A stretch of 64,000 bases of DNA from Chamaea fasciata (GCA_029207755.1 JARCOQ010000096.1:225079-289078); one strand, 5' to 3'. Positions 27,807 to 40,339 are shown, counted from the first letter of the stretch. A program made the numbers and translations. Notes: a model not told the origin generated them from the sequence alone.

Positions 27807-29465
27807 ATGAGTGAAAAAGATAAGAATGCATTTTATGCTTTGTTAGCGAAACATGGCACCGGACCTTCTCCAGATGGAGAAAGGTGGGCACAGAATAATT
27901 GGTTTAAATTTGAAAACATAGTAACTAGAATATATTCTTTACAACATGATGCTAGATATAAACTGGGCAGAAATAAAACCATTCTTTGCTCAGTTTTGGG
28001 GGCCTGTCTCTCGGCAGCCATAGCAATCCGTTTTAAACGGGTAAGTGAAGAAAAAGCAGTAATAGAATCCCAATTAAATTTGGTAGAAGCTTTGCAAACA
28101 CAATTAGAACAGGAAAGAAAGAATTATTTGCTGCAGACTTCCCTTGCAGAAGGGCGAAGTAAAAACTTAAAATCTGCAGATTCACCCACAGAAACAGAAA
28201 GAAAGGAGACATACAACATTAAACAAATATACTCTCAGAAAGAATTAGAACACATGCAAAATTGTGGGGAACACTGTTGCTCCAACTTGAGACCTCTCAT
28301 CAAAACAGAATATAATTCTATAAATGAAGAGGATCATGATCCCCACATAACCACCAAAGAAATACCATACATGGCCACTGAATTAGCTAAATTAAAGAAA
28401 GAATACTCCCGCCTCCCAAGTGAATCAGAGACGGAGTATGTTTTTAGAGTCTCACTCACTGGGGGTGACCAAATTCAATTAAGTGAACAAGAAGCAAGTG
28501 GCTATTGGGGACATGGAGTTTTCTTAACAACAGGAAATACACGTGCTCCATGGTCCCTGACACAGCGTGCAGCTTACTGGGCAGGGGGGTTAAACCCCCT
28601 TGAGAGGGGCGACCCTCTGGCAATAGTCGGCACTCCAGACCAACTCCTAGAAAACATACACAAAGCTGCATGCTTGCAAATGATACATGAAAGGAAATTA
28701 ATCTCTGGCTATGAGTCACCAATGCAACAGCCTGTCAAACCTGAGATCATGACCCCCCCAATTCGAGGTTTGCCAGAGTCTCTAAAACCAACAGCAATTC
28801 TTCTTCAATAAACAAGAGCATCTATCTCTCTGGTAGATAGACTTGAAAGATTTCTTGGCCATACAAGAGATCAAACTGGTTCCACTGACTCCACTGACTC
28901 CTCACCTTTTACAACTCCTAGCACACAATATAACAGCAGTCATAAACTTTGGACATGGAGTGAGGTAGCAGAGGAGTTAATAAGTTACAGTAGAAAATAT
29001 GGACCAGTGAAGTACTCAGAGGACAAACAAGAAAAACCCAGAGGAGTCAGGCACATTGCCTCTCCTAATGAAAAATCAGAAAAGGGAAAACAAATTTCCA
29101 AGTGGCAGCAACGGTGGTGGCTAGGACTGAAAAGGGGAGTTCCACGAGAAGTAATGAATAAATTGCCATATGATAAATTGGCTAAAATAATTTCTAATTG
29201 GCTCTGTCCCAAACATATTGTATTGGAACCATCAAACCAACAACCCAGCGCACCTCCTGTCCGCAAAGACGACAGCCCATACTCCACTAACTTGGAAATC
29301 CAAGCAATTTTTGGACAAAGATCTGCAGAACTAAGGCCATCTGCAGGATTCAGAGAACCAGTGTCCCAAGAACAGCAGCAGGAGCCAGTGAAGAGAACAT
29401 CGCTCAGTGTCACTCCAGGCACGGCTGATGCCGGGCACAGCTCAGCCTGTGGGGAGCTCCCATAG
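27807..29465 (+). pseudogene. gag: ERVL-like gag with one in-frame stop and a non-viral tail
   Basis: Gag encodes the retroviral structural polyprotein. The frame starts at ATG 27,807 and is open to a TAA at 28,809-28,811. It then stays open in the same frame to the TAG at 29,463-29,465, so 552 sense codons plus one internal stop span the region. The first ~100 residues contain a hydrophobic Ala/Ile-rich segment followed by a Glu/Gln-rich coiled-coil-like stretch. The part around residues 210-290, including 'LTGGDQIQLSEQEASGYWG', matches my memory of avian ERVL-type gag. I see no CCHC zinc knuckle. The last ~40 codons (from about 29,345) have different, GC-richer composition and look non-viral. 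An AATAAA follows 107 bases after the stop. The start was chosen because it is the first ATG of the frame after the leader. Confidence 0.7.
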
Positions 29466-29571
29466 CTCCTGCCTTCTCCCTCCCTGCTGACAGCTCCCTC
29501 CCTCCAGCCCTCAGACCCTGCCCATCCCCCCTTATTCCCTCCCAGCTCATCCCTTTGCTTCGCCTTTCATT

Positions 29572-29577
29572 AATAAA
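29572..29577 (+). promoter_or_regulatory. polyadenylation signal AATAAA
   Basis: AATAAA lies about 107 bases after the end of the gag-plus-tail frame, with a T/G-containing stretch ('ctgcgtctctgtgg') 20-45 bases downstream as expected of a polyadenylation site. Whether it is used is unknown. Confidence 0.45.
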
Positions 29578-29579
29578 CA

Positions 29580-32150
29580 CTTTGGCTTCTTCACTTTACC
29601 TGCGTCTCTGTGGAGCTGAAGCGGCGTAAAAACCTGAGCCCTGGCACACACAGGCCCCTGCTGCCGTCCTCTTCCGCGCCGTGTTTTGTGCAGAGACACA
29701 GAGGAGCGAGGCCGCGTCAGGCTGGAAAGGTGCCTGTGCTGAAGGTCCAGTTCCACAACACTGTGGAGTTTAAGGTCCTACTGAGCAGCCTGAAGCTCCT
29801 GGATTTTGGAAGAGCCAACCTGAGTATGCTCGGAACCCAGCTGTGAGGGATTCCATGGCAAGCATCTACAGAGAGCAAAGGAGCTTGGAATGCTGGAAGC
29901 TTTCAAGAATAGCTTCCTGAAAGCACAGCAGTGCTCCATCCCTGTGCAGGGTCAGGGAGAGGGCAGAAGCAGAGACCATCAGGCCTTAACAGGGAGCTTT
30001 GGGTGTGCCTAAGGGCAAGTGAAGCGGCAGCAACACGGTGGCCGAGACTCGGACACGTGACCGAGCCAATGACCCGAGCGCCGTCAGGCAGTGCTGGGAT
30101 CCCGGCTGCGGTTCTGGTCCCCAGAGCTGAGGAATCGCAGCCCCTGCCTCAGAGCCTGTCAGAAAGCCAAGCAAGTGAGAGCAGAGGGAGGGCAGCCTTC
30201 CAGTCTCTCTTGGGCATGGCCACAAAGCAGCCCCTGCTTCTCCTTCCTCCGCCTGTGTTTGGGGTGTGCTGATGGCAGCGTCAGCCAGGCTGTGCTCTGT
30301 GTTCCAAAGGCTGTGGAGAGCGGGCACGAAAAGTGCTGCGTGCACAGCGGAGAGTCCTGGAAGGTGCTGGCAGGAGCGTCCTGCGGGAACAGGGCTCTGG
30401 TCTCTGGCCGGGAAGAGCCTGGTTTTGCTGCTGTGAGTGCAGGCAGGCGTCGAGGCAGGTGAAGAGGCAGCGGGCAGCTTGTGTTTGTAGAGGGCCTGGG
30501 GCTGCGTGTGCGAACCTCCACCTGGAATCACACTGGGGGAAATCCCAGCTAGAGCTGGAGCGCCTGTCCAGAAAGGACCAGAAGGAATTCAGCCTTGCCA
30601 GGGTTTCTTAAGAGTGTGTTGGTGTTCCCCAGGAAAGGTACACATTTGGGGAAATGCCTCTGGGGAAAGGGGGCTTGCTGTGGAAGGAAAGCGCTTTCCT
30701 AGAAGCTCCCGGTGCTGTTGGAGCAACTGTCCCCCTTTGGCTCTCTGTGGTCCTTTCAGTCCTTGAGGCCTGTTGCACTTGGCAGATGGACAAGGGAAGG
30801 GAGAAGGCTGTGAAGAGCAGGTTTGGAATCCACCCGGACCTGCGGAGACCAAGGTCAGCACCTGCAGCAGGGTGTGTTCCCCCCCGTTTGGACACAGGTG
30901 TGAGCAGGAGCATCTCTGTCCAGCTGCCAGCCCCAAAGCTGTCTTTGAGAGCTGTGAATTCAAAGGCCTTCACGCACACACCTCTCACATCTTACCTGTC
31001 TGCTGTGTTTCAACTCTTGGCAATATGCATTTGCCTCTTGCTTGCTGGAAGCTGCTGCGGCCCAGAGGGCCGGCACCGAGCTGGGCTTGTGTGGGCCAGG
31101 CGGCACGGAGAGTCTTGGCTGATCTTGGGGTGTCTGTGGCCTCAGAAAAGGCTTGGAAGGTTTTCCTCCCAAGGCGCCCTGCTCACTGGCTCTCCCTGTG
31201 CATCTTGGAGAGAACAAGGCAGGCATTTCTGGCAGCTGGGCATTAGCAGGCCTTCAAATGGGGGCGTGTTGAGGAGCAGGCCCAGCTGAGACACCCTGAG
31301 AGGAGCCCAGCGCTCCTTGCCCCTCTCCGCAGACACGTGAGCGTTGTCTCTTTTCGGGATGACCCCGGCTGTGTCAGGGGGTGCTGCTACGTGGACACGA
31401 GACAGCCGGTCCTGTCCTGCTGGGTCCCAGCAGTGCCTCGCAGCAGTCCTGCATCCCAGTCAGGATGCCGGCCAAGAGAGGTCCTGGAAGCTGAGGGAGC
31501 CGATTTGAAGCTTGCGCGGGTGCCTACAGGTCAAGGCCAAGGGCGTTCCCTCAGGATAGAGCAGTCCTGAGAGGTCTCTAGAATTCAAAGAAATCAGCAG
31601 ACCAATGCATTGTCCACCAAAAGCTCTTTGATTGGCAGGAGGTTAGGGCTCTGCACCCCACCACAAGGCTTCTTTGCCACGTCCAAATTGCAGTGGGTTT
31701 CTGTAGGAATTCTATCAAAAATACCTTCCGTCTTTAGACTGCTGAGGTGATTCCATAGGCAGGGGCTTAGAAAGAAGCACATTGCATCAGAATCCTAGAC
31801 TTGAAGCTAATGTCCACCTGCTGGCCAGGAGGAGTCTCAGCGCACCAAAGCAGCTCATCTTCCTCACCCCTTCCCTGCACAGGGCTGATTCTGTAGCCGC
31901 CCTTAGGTCTTCCCCAAGGCTATGTCTAAAGCTTTTTGTCAAGTCACTCTCTTGCCAAGTTAGGCTTCCAGGTTTTTCTTATGTGAACTGGTGCTAAGTA
32001 CTTCTGGATATGTGTGCTAAGTACTCTTTCCTTCTGTCAATTGCCTGTGCTTCCTTACATCAAACAAAGGCCTTGTTTGGTTCCTAAATGTGCCTGATGC
32101 TGGCCCAAGTCTTTTGGCACTGCTTGCTTTCCTGTGGCATGCTCTATCTC
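29580..32150. other. GC-rich sequence, no recognised gene
   Basis: Open frames of 100-210 codons occur on both strands and overlap each other (notably 29.9-31.3 kb), as expected of CpG-poor, GC-rich DNA with few stops. None shows a domain I recognise, conserved splice pattern or strand preference. It may contain old repeats or a decayed gene. Confidence 0.5.
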
Positions 32151-32154
32151 CCCC

Positions 32155-32400
32155 GAGAGTAAAGAGGGAGCTGGAGAAGGAGCTTGCCAGGCTGCTCTCC
32201 ATCCTTTACCAGCAGTCCTGCTTAAGCGGACAAGTCCGAGCTGAGCGCAAATGGAACAGCCGAGCACGGGAAGGGTGGGTGGGAAGGATGATCCAGGAAC
32301 CGTAGGCCTGGCAGCCTGAGCTTGCTGCCGGGGAAGGCCTTGGAGCACATCCTCCTGAGTGCCATCCCATGGCACGTGCAGGGAACCAGGGGGTGGGAAA
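32155..32400 (+). mobile_element. CR1 LINE reverse-transcriptase fragment (plus strand)
   Basis: A decayed copy of the CR1 pol segment preceding the palm domain. It encodes a recognisable 'LLSILYQQSCLSGQV' stretch and then, after disruptions, the equivalent of the GNYRPVSLTS region ('gatccaggaaccgtaggcct') and 'SAIPWHVQ'-like sequence. The intact equivalent is visible on the minus strand in the CR1 at 43.9-46.3 kb. Indels break the frame repeatedly. Orientation is opposite to the other two CR1 copies. Confidence 0.7.
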
Positions 32401-35400
32401 GCTCTGCGGAGGGATGGGGACAGCTGTGGGTCTTGGCAGGGCGTTGAGCTGGGGTTGGTGTTGCTGGGCGTGTTGGGGAAGGAGTCGTCTGGAAGAGGAG
32501 AGGTCTAGGCTGGAACTGGAGTCACTTTGAAGGCACCACCTGTGGTATGGCACAGCTTTGGTTATGGAGGACAGAAGGAATAGCTGAGACTTATCAAAAG
32601 CCTGATGTCTCTGTGGAAGTGAAGAAGGACTCGAGAAAAATGCAGAACACTTCCACAAGCCAAACACAGGTCCCAAATGGGAAAACAAACAAACAAAACC
32701 TTGTGACCTCCAGAAGGAGCCCATGCACCCTTGGGCTAGAGCGCTGCAGAAGCCAAGACATAGAGCTTCACTGAGCCAGATGCTCACCTAGAGCACCAGC
32801 CCTTTGGTGCCTCAACATGGCAGATCAAAGGCCATTTCCCAGCTGGCACTGGCTGGGGCAAATGCTAGGTCCTGGCAGGATTGCAGCACTCAGGATCTTT
32901 AGCCAGCAGCAGCAAGTGCTGGCTGGGCAGAAACTTGCACCTCTGCCTTGCACTAATGACAGCACCCTCCAGAATTGGCATTTACTATCTCAGGAAAATC
33001 TGACTCTGCTGTCACCACAGCTGTAGGGTTGTGGTAACTTTGCTCATTTTGCTCCTCTTTGGCCTCTTCTCCAGAAGAAGAGAGAGCCATCAGCACTGCA
33101 GGTGGCTGAGGAGCTACCACTAACTGTAGCAATGTATCTGCAGCAATGTATCTGCATAACTTGGAATACAAAGTGCTCAAGCCCAACTACCACCTAGAGA
33201 TATTAGTTACAAGTAGCAGCTCTTTGGGAATATATCAAGGCCACAGAGACACAAACTGGTCTAAAAAGAAGAGGAGCCTGGGAAATTGAATACCAGGACA
33301 AGAAGAATGAGCTAGAGGCCATGAAGGCTCGGAATTATAGCCAATCAAATTGCCTAAGGGACGTGTGCTGAGCCAACAAAGCAGACGAACCAATCAAGAA
33401 AGGCATGAAGGTGTGAACAGTGGTCTTACAATCTATAATCATAGTGTAATGTAAATATGAAATGGCTTCTGCAGAAATCCTATCGGTTCTGTCGTTCAGA
33501 GGTACCGAGCTCCCACAAGTATCATTCAGATGTATTTGCTGGCAGCCAGAAATGAAAATTCAGGACTCAAGCTGTAGCTCTAAAGTGCAGGGAGATGCTC
33601 GAGGAGGCACTACCTTTGTTTTAGCAATTCAGCAAGCGAGCAAATCCTTCTGTGAAAGGAACCACTACCCTCCTTGCCTTCCTTCTGGCACCTGAGAAGG
33701 ACAAAGACTGTCCGAAATGCAATTTGCAGGCTGCCACAAGTCTGTGCTTCTTGTGTCTTTTCAACACAGCTCTACCCAAAGCTGCAGCCACAGCTGACAC
33801 CGGAGAGGAAAGCCCCTGAGAGCAGCAGAGTCTGTGTGGGCTGTTGGCATTTACCTCTCCTCCTGTGGCAGTGTTGAGTGCTTTACAAACCTCTCCAAAA
33901 GTCCAAGAAACAAAAGAGCCACAAAGAAAGGAGAAAGCATTTAGATCTTGGAGTGCAAGCCAGCCCAGACTGGAGATCTCTGCTGGAAATGCCTAAAACC
34001 TGCAGGATGCAGAAGGGCTCTGTCAGAAGGCAGATGAGGCATTTTGCTCTCAAGTGCATGGCCACTGGGCCTGAAGCATTGAGGATTACTGCCTCAGCTC
34101 AGAAGGAGAGTTTCTTCTTTCTTCTCGGGTTTCAGTCTCTAAATTATGCAGTTCTAATCCTGACCATGGAGTATTTCCTTCAGCAAACTCTTGGAAAGAA
34201 AGCTATGATAGGGGGTAGGTTTCTCTTTCAGGCAAGCAAGATTCTTCTCCCTCTGTACGTGTGGCCAGCTGATTATAGATATACAAAAATGCAGAGGAAA
34301 TAAACACACCGCTGTCCCACACTTGAGAGACCAGGAGATCTACCAGGTCCTGTTGCCTACTGCAGGCAAGACCTTGGCAGTGTGACAATTTGACAATTTG
34401 ACAATGCCTTCTGGCCACGCTTACAAATTCTGACTGGTACTGAGAGATGGGACAGTCTAGCCTCAGTGTCTGAACATTTTTGCAGCTTGCCTGACTTCAG
34501 ACTTGATCGATATTCCACCAGGAAAACACCTGGCCCATGGTTTTGTGGTCGGACTCACCCGCTGCTGATATTTTTGACTTTGATGGATTTTCTCATGGGA
34601 TTTTCCATGCTCACAATTGTCCCTGAGGAAAACAAAATTCCAGATGCTGACTTTCAAGCAGAGATCCCAGCTTCCAGGAGATACCTAAAAATGCAGCCCC
34701 CTTGCTGGGGCACTGAACCCTTTGTGGTCAGCTGGGTAACAGCAACAACAACAAGCAGACAGACAGACAGACAGCTCTGAAGCAGAAATGGCCAGCAGAG
34801 ACTGATTTTCTCCAGAAGTTCCTCTGGGGAATCCTAAATGTCCCTGTGATATCAAACTGAGGAGGAACATTTGGTCCAGCTACGCTGCCACGTGCGCACA
34901 ATACGCTATCCTCCAGACAACAAATACACAAGACGTACTCAGTAGCTCCAGGGAGTCCTCCTCGATCTGCTGTTGCTGAGCAGCAGCTGTGTCAGCGCAG
35001 GAGATGAACCGACTGCCCAGGATCACCGTCTCAGCTTGGGGAGCAAAGGCTCCTTGACACAATGCTCCTGCTGCAGCTGGTTTGGTGCAAGAGCCTGTGT
35101 AGATCTGGGAGAAGAAATGAGTTTGGTTCAGAAAGGTGGCTGGCAGAGATGACCCTGAGATGCCGTTCCAAATGCCAGCCCTTAGGAAGATGCTGTCAGC
35201 CTGCCACACGCAGGGCTCTTCAAATGGATTTTTTGCACATCCACTTCCCTTTGACTGGATGGCTCAAAGCCAGAGGCTGGTGTTACTGGAGTTCATGGCC
35301 AGATTCATCTTCCATTTTCAGGGATTTTCTGAAGGAGGACTGCCACAAGGACCATATTCCACTTCCTCCCTCTTTTCCCCCTCCAAGGGCTACAGACACA

Positions 35401-36899
35401 CTTGCAGCTCCCTGTTCAAATGTTCTACCTCCTCCCACGGAGTGCTCTTGTCCTCCACCACGTTCAGGTCATGCTCAACTGGCAGCACTTCTGGTGGAGG
35501 CAGTTCCTGTGGCTCCCACTGATCCTGGGGCTCCTCCTCCTCAGTCATTTGCAGGAGGCCTTTGCAGGCTGCCTGGCCAGATGTCAACACTTCCACCTCG
35601 AGTCAAACAGAACAAAGCAGTCAGAGACTACAGCTCGTCCCTGTCAGCCAAGAGTCATCAGCTGTGAGCAAAGGGAAAGAAGAGATTTACAAGGGCTACA
35701 GACAGCTTGTTTCCATCCTCCGTCTTGGGCACCATGTTCCACTGTTAAAACACCACAGGATCAGGAAGGGCAGAGCCATGGGGGAGGGAAATGCACAGGG
35801 ACTCCCCCTGGGAGGGACCTCAGGAGGTTTCCAGGCCAGGCCAAAGCACAGTCAGTGGAGAAAGGGACACAGGGAGGAGCTGTCTGTGTGCTCTGCCATG
35901 GCAGGATGAGATGCAGAGCTGCACAGACACCCAGACCATGTGGATCCCTGCAGGAGCTGATCTCACTCAGTGGCTCCCAGGCCGCTGCTGCTCTCTGGTT
36001 GCTCTGGTTTGATGTTCCCTGGTGGTCACACCCAGCCCCACACACACCAGTGCTGTGTGCACACACACCAGTCTCAACAGTGCCTGGGCCCCAAAGGACA
36101 CAGGACCTGATGGTTTGTGGTCCCCACGCCAGTATCTGACACTTGGACATCCCTCAGTACCATGAGCAGAGAGAGCTCCCTTGTCCCAGAGAGTTCTTGG
36201 CAGCAAGGGGTTTAGGAAAATGGCACAGGCTGTGGGGATCAGCTGTAGGGCATGGCCAGGGATGGGCACTGACCATCACCTCTGAGCAAACCACCTTGAT
36301 CCCCCATCCTTTCCCTTCCTGGGGCCCTTTCTTAGATACCCCATGGGAAATCTCGCACATTGCCCAAATGCCCTTTGTGGATTTCCATCGTAAATCTCAG
36401 ACCTCAACGCAGAACCTCCCATGCTCAGATGACATCATGCTGGAAAGCTCTGCCATTGACCCCCTTGATGAGGCTTTCATGAGGAGGTGTCAGAACTTCC
36501 CTAAAATTAAATTTTTATCTTCTGGTTTTTTTAAAATTGGAATGGCCCTAAAATATCATGTGCTGCAGCCCCCTTGCTGTGAGAAGGCACAACTACCACT
36601 GCAACAGATGGTCAAAGCTCCAGATCTTGAACAGGTTTTGGGATGGGGCACTCACTTTTGTGGACAACCTGTTCCTGTCCTGTCAGCATAAACACAATAT
36701 ATTTCATTCTTATATCAAGTCTGAATTTATGCTTGACAATTTTAAAGGCTTTTCCCTTTCCACTGCCAATACAGGCTTGTAAAAACATGCCAATTTTTCT
36801 GGGATTATGACCATGATGTTTTAATCTGAAAAGACCTTGAAAAGACACAAAAATCTCCCAAGATATGATCTGGAGGCCACAAGCACAAAGCCCGTGAGA
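32401..36899. other. mixed-composition sequence, no recognised gene
   Basis: I recognise no domain in this 4.5-kb stretch. A minus-strand frame runs from 35,596 to 34,880 with only three stops near 35,390-35,290 and includes acidic Pro/Glu-rich and Gln-rich segments. It matches no family I know and is probably chance. Plus-strand frames at 35.1-36.7 kb overlap it and each other. The composition suggests old degenerate repeats. Confidence 0.45.
34742..34776. repeat. (AAC)n and (AGAC)n microsatellite
   Basis: A few AAC units followed by about five AGAC units. Confidence 0.85.
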
Positions 36900-38198
36900 C
36901 TAAGGGCCCTGGGCTCAGTGGTGTGAGTAGCCTGAGAGGGCCTGAAGGGGTGTTTCAGCGATGGTGGAGCTCTTCTTCATTGTGTGAAACTGCCTGAGGA
37001 TGAAATAATGCCAAACAGATCTCCTGGGGAGTTCCAAACTGGACACAAGGAGAGAGGAATTTCTGTCCCAGGGCAGGGCTGTGGTGCAAAACATCCCCCA
37101 GAAAGAGTCTGGAGCAGCCCAAGGCTCTGTGTGGCCAGGCAGAGGCAGGCAGGACGCAGAGCTGTCAGCAAAGGAAGGGCCCAGCCAGGTGGGGCAGCCG
37201 GGGGATGACGACAGCCTGCAGGGACAGAGGCGCAGGGCACGGACACCGTAGCACAGCCTGGGCTGCACAGGGCACAGGGATGGGCAGCAGCTGCAAGGCC
37301 CTGACAGAGCCAACTCCTGCAGCACTTTGGCCATGGCTGCTGGGCCTGGGCCTGAGCCATGAGGAGGAGACAAGTGACCCTTGCAGGCCTGGGGCCTCAT
37401 TGCCTCCTTGTCCCTGCTCAGCAGCCTGGCAGGGGCCGCCCCATGCTGCTGCCCTTGGCATTGCACATCCCCACATCCCAGTGGGCCGGGAAGAGCCCTG
37501 AGCACTGAGGGAGGGACAGGATGTGCCTTGGCAGGGGCTGGGGCTCGGGCCTTGGCCCTTGGCATTCCTGAAACACATGCAGGTTTGCTCAGCATCACAG
37601 ACACCTTTGCCTTGTTTGTCCCCACCTGTCATCAGTGCCTGCGGTGTTCTGCTCTAACTGGAACCTGGGGACATTTTCTCAGTCGTGTCTGTCAGTGGGA
37701 CCCATTAAAATTTCAAGAAACATTTGACTGTGAGTTTTGAGAAGTTTTTTGAACATACTCTTAGGGACTGAGTCTGATGTAAACAACACCAAATCCACAG
37801 GAGGATCATTAAAGTCCTTGTGCTTTTCCTGTGCTGCTCAGCTGGCCTGGGCTCTTGGAACAGAGGCAGCTCCTGGCAACCAAGAAAAGTTTCAAAAAGT
37901 CATTTCTCCTGAGGAGAAATCCACCTTCAGATGGGCCACCTTTGTTATTTGAAATGTAGACTCAAAGTTTTCAGTGGCATAACATACTTTTCTGTTCCTT
38001 TCTCATTAATTGTTAACCCTCTCTTTTTTGTTTGTTTTGGTTTAGTTTTGCTTTTAACAATAGAGAACATCATTCTCTTACATGGAATATTAGCTTTTGC
38101 ATTAATGCCTGTTGGTATCAATGCCTATACAATTTTAACTTTTGAATACAATTCGTGTGTTTCACCAGCACACTAATAAACACATAGAACTGAACAAT
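36900..38198. repeat. segmental duplication, copy A (~1.3 kb)
   Basis: Aligns to copy B (about 40,340-41,645) with an offset of 3435 bp through the centre. The outer parts are roughly 80-88% alike with small indels, while positions 37,129-37,550 are identical to 40,564-40,985. The 3' side is AT-rich and ends with a conserved AATAAA (38,175-38,180) some 20 bases before homology stops. Frames of up to 236 codons on the minus strand and 119 on the plus strand cross it, but since identity is at the nucleotide level in all frames they do not demonstrate a gene. Could be a duplicated 3' exon, a noncoding transcript unit or an unclassified repeat. Confidence 0.85.
38175..38180 (+). promoter_or_regulatory. 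conserved AATAAA at end of duplication copy A
   Basis: A polyadenylation-type hexamer near the end of the duplicated block, matched by 41,621-41,626 in copy B although flanking bases differ. Confidence 0.35.
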
Positions 38199-39324
38199 AG
38201 AACTAATCTGTCTTTAGCTCCCACTGCTGCTTCAGTAAATTGTCTTGCTCCTTTTTCAGTTTGTGTTGCTTTTTTCTCCTGCAATTTCAGTTCTTCCATC
38301 AGCTGAATCAACATCTCTGCTTGCTGTTTCTCTCCCTCTTGTCTTGTTCTTTCCAATGCTTCCCCTTGGGCAGTTCTGTAGTCATTTTCATGACATTTCT
38401 TCTCTTCAAGTTCGGTCACCTTCTTTTTGGTTTTTTTGCTTTATTTGGTCACTCCTAGCTTTTCTTACGCTCCGTTTGTGCAGCTCCAACTCTGCCTCTC
38501 AGAGCTCTGCCCCTGCTTCCAGCTACGCTGTGCCGCCACCAACACTGGCACGTGCCGCCCCAGGATCCGCAAACTGCGGTCGTACCTTGGGGTCGGTGTC
38601 TCATAAGTCACCCAGACTCTCAGGGCTGCCTACATTGCTTTTAGGCTCTCAGGTCCTCCTGGCTGCAACTTGTCTGGACTTTTAGGCTCTCAGGTCTGCC
38701 TGTTTTGCTCTCAGGTTCTCAGGTTCGCCTGCTCTGCTGGTCAGGCTCTTGATCAGCCTGGCTCAGCTCAGCTGGGCTCCACCATCTTACTGCTCTTAGG
38801 TCTGTAGTCGTCTGCCAGGATCACATCAGGGTCACCATTCATTGTCACCCAGTCCTCATAGGGGGCACCAGCTGACAGTGGAGTCACAACTGATGCCTGT
38901 GTCAGTCCCTCATTATCTAAAAACTCTCATACCTTTCTCTCTGTAGCCTACCCACGGACAGCTCCATGCAGCTTTCTGACTCCTTCTCTCTTCCTACTCT
39001 CTTCCTCCTCGCTTCCTTCTTCAGCACTGGATTACTCTTTCCTGCCTTTTGCATGATCACCTGACCCTTTCTGTCCATCAAACACCTGCTAGACCCTTCT
39101 TCCTCACAGCACAGCCTCCAACTGATTCTCAACCAGCTAACCCACTGTTTTATAACACTCATTCTCATTGGATGTAGCTGGGATCTATTAAGGGCAAGGC
39201 TGTTCCCACTCCTGGGAGATGGTACCGCTGCAATTGATCAGGGGCAAGATTGCCTTCAGCACTATCCCTATTCTCTTTACAATCCATCCTCCCACACCAT
39301 GGAGAATCTGTGTACAGTACAGAA
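38199..39324 (-). repeat. unclassified repeat, possibly LTR-related, minus strand
   Basis: Read on the minus strand, the right part (39,300 to 38,950) has a TATA-like 'gttataaaacagtggg' and resembles an avian ERV LTR in texture. Leftwards come several imperfect repeats of 'cctgagagcctaaaag' type (38,620-38,740), then a short Glu/Gln/Lys-rich frame (38,419 to 38,162). I cannot assign a family and the boundaries are not sharp. Confidence 0.35.
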
Positions 39325-39372
39325 CCTCATGGAACCAAGGGGCAATTGTGATGCTGCAGGGCCCCAAGGATC
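39325..39372. repeat. isolated units of the ~36-bp minisatellite family
   Basis: About one and a half units ('cctcatggaaccaagg', then 'caattgtgatgctgcagggc') identical in type to the array at 25.94-26.72 kb. Confidence 0.75.
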
Positions 39373-39439
39373 CAAGAACTTGGAACAGGACTGGCTGGCT
39401 TGGCCTCTGGTCTGACTGGTCCAGCTGACCTTGACATGT

Positions 39440-40290
39440 TGAGGGCTGCTTCTCATCTACCCCTGAAACCCTGGAGTTCTGTGCATTCCTGCCTGTAGGA
39501 AAGAAATCTCCTCCTCCAAGGCTTGATGGCCAAAACTGGGATTTTTCCCCTAAATTCAATTATATCCAAAGATTGCTCCCATATGTAACCTGCCAGGACA
39601 GACAGCTCTGGCTGGCCTTGGCCTCTTAGGGGCCATCTCTTATCTGCCTTCAAAACACTGGAGGGCTGTGCTTTTCTTTCTATGGAAAAAAACCCAAAAA
39701 ACAACCCATCTTTCAAGTCCAGATGTCCATGGCCAAAACTGGGAACCTGCCTCCAAAACTCCTTCTATCCAAGGACAGCTCCCAGACAAAAGCTGCAAGG
39801 ACAGTCTGGGTTCCCTTGGCTTCCTGAGGGCCAGCTCTCACCTGCCTTTGAAACACTGGGGCTCCCTACTTTCTTTCCTGTGGAAAAGAACTGCCCTTCC
39901 TGTCCTGACATCCATGGACAAAGCTGGGATTTGGCCTCCTGAACTCCATCTATCCAAGGATTGCTACCAGACAAAAGCTTCCATGACAAACAGGTCTTGC
40001 TGGTGTTGGCTTCTTTGGGGCTGCATCTAATCAGCCTTTGAAACACTGGGGCTCTGTCCATTCCTTTTTGTTTAGAAGAACTGTCATTCCAGTCCTGGCA
40101 CCAATAGCTGAAATGGAATCCCACCTCCAAAACTCCACATATAATCAAGGGCTCCTTTCAGACAAAACTGCAAGGACAGACAGGTCTGGTTTGCTTTGGC
40201 CTCAGGTGAGTGCCTCTCATCTGCCTTCAAAACCCTGGGTTTCCTTTCTATAGAAAAGAACCGTACTTGTCCAGGTGCCCATGGCGTCAA
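39440..40290. repeat. tandem repeat, unit ~187-198 bp, about 4.5 copies
   Basis: The landmark 'ctgcctttgaaacactgg' (with variants) recurs at about 39,455, 39,642, 39,840, 40,030 and 40,219, giving spacings of 187, 198, 190 and 189 bp. Within each unit 'atggccaaaactggga', 'ctatccaaggat' and 'cagacaaaagctgcaagg' recur in the same order. Copies differ by 15-25%. The overlapping frames of 70-157 codons are products of the repetition. The array sits between the two copies of the 1.3-kb duplication. Confidence 0.85.
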
Positions 40291-40339
40291 GCACAAGGCC
40301 ACAATCTAGGGATGAAGGAGCTCAGTGCTCATTGGAGTG

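Larger units (their letters stand above)
26721..29345 (+). mobile_element. ERVL-like endogenous retrovirus, 5' part (LTR, leader, gag)
   Basis: This is the 5' portion of a provirus: an LTR with TG...CA ends, a primer-binding-site-like TGG start six bases later, a ~400-bp leader and a long gag frame. No protease, reverse transcriptase, integrase, env or matching 3' LTR is present in the window. The retroviral sequence fades into unrelated GC-rich DNA near 29,345, so the right edge is approximate. The gag sequence resembles ERVL-type gag frames widely scattered in bird genomes. The insertion lies against the ~36-bp minisatellite, whose array stops exactly at the LTR. Confidence 0.75.

Noticed and set aside
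29931..31289. Several overlapping frames of 110-211 codons on both strands
   Set aside because: Mutually overlapping on opposite strands in GC-rich sequence, no recognised domain, no consistent splice sites.
34880..35596. Minus-strand gene with acidic and Gln-rich segments
   Set aside because: Two open pieces share a frame, but three stops separate them and nothing resembles a known family; plus-strand frames of equal length overlap.
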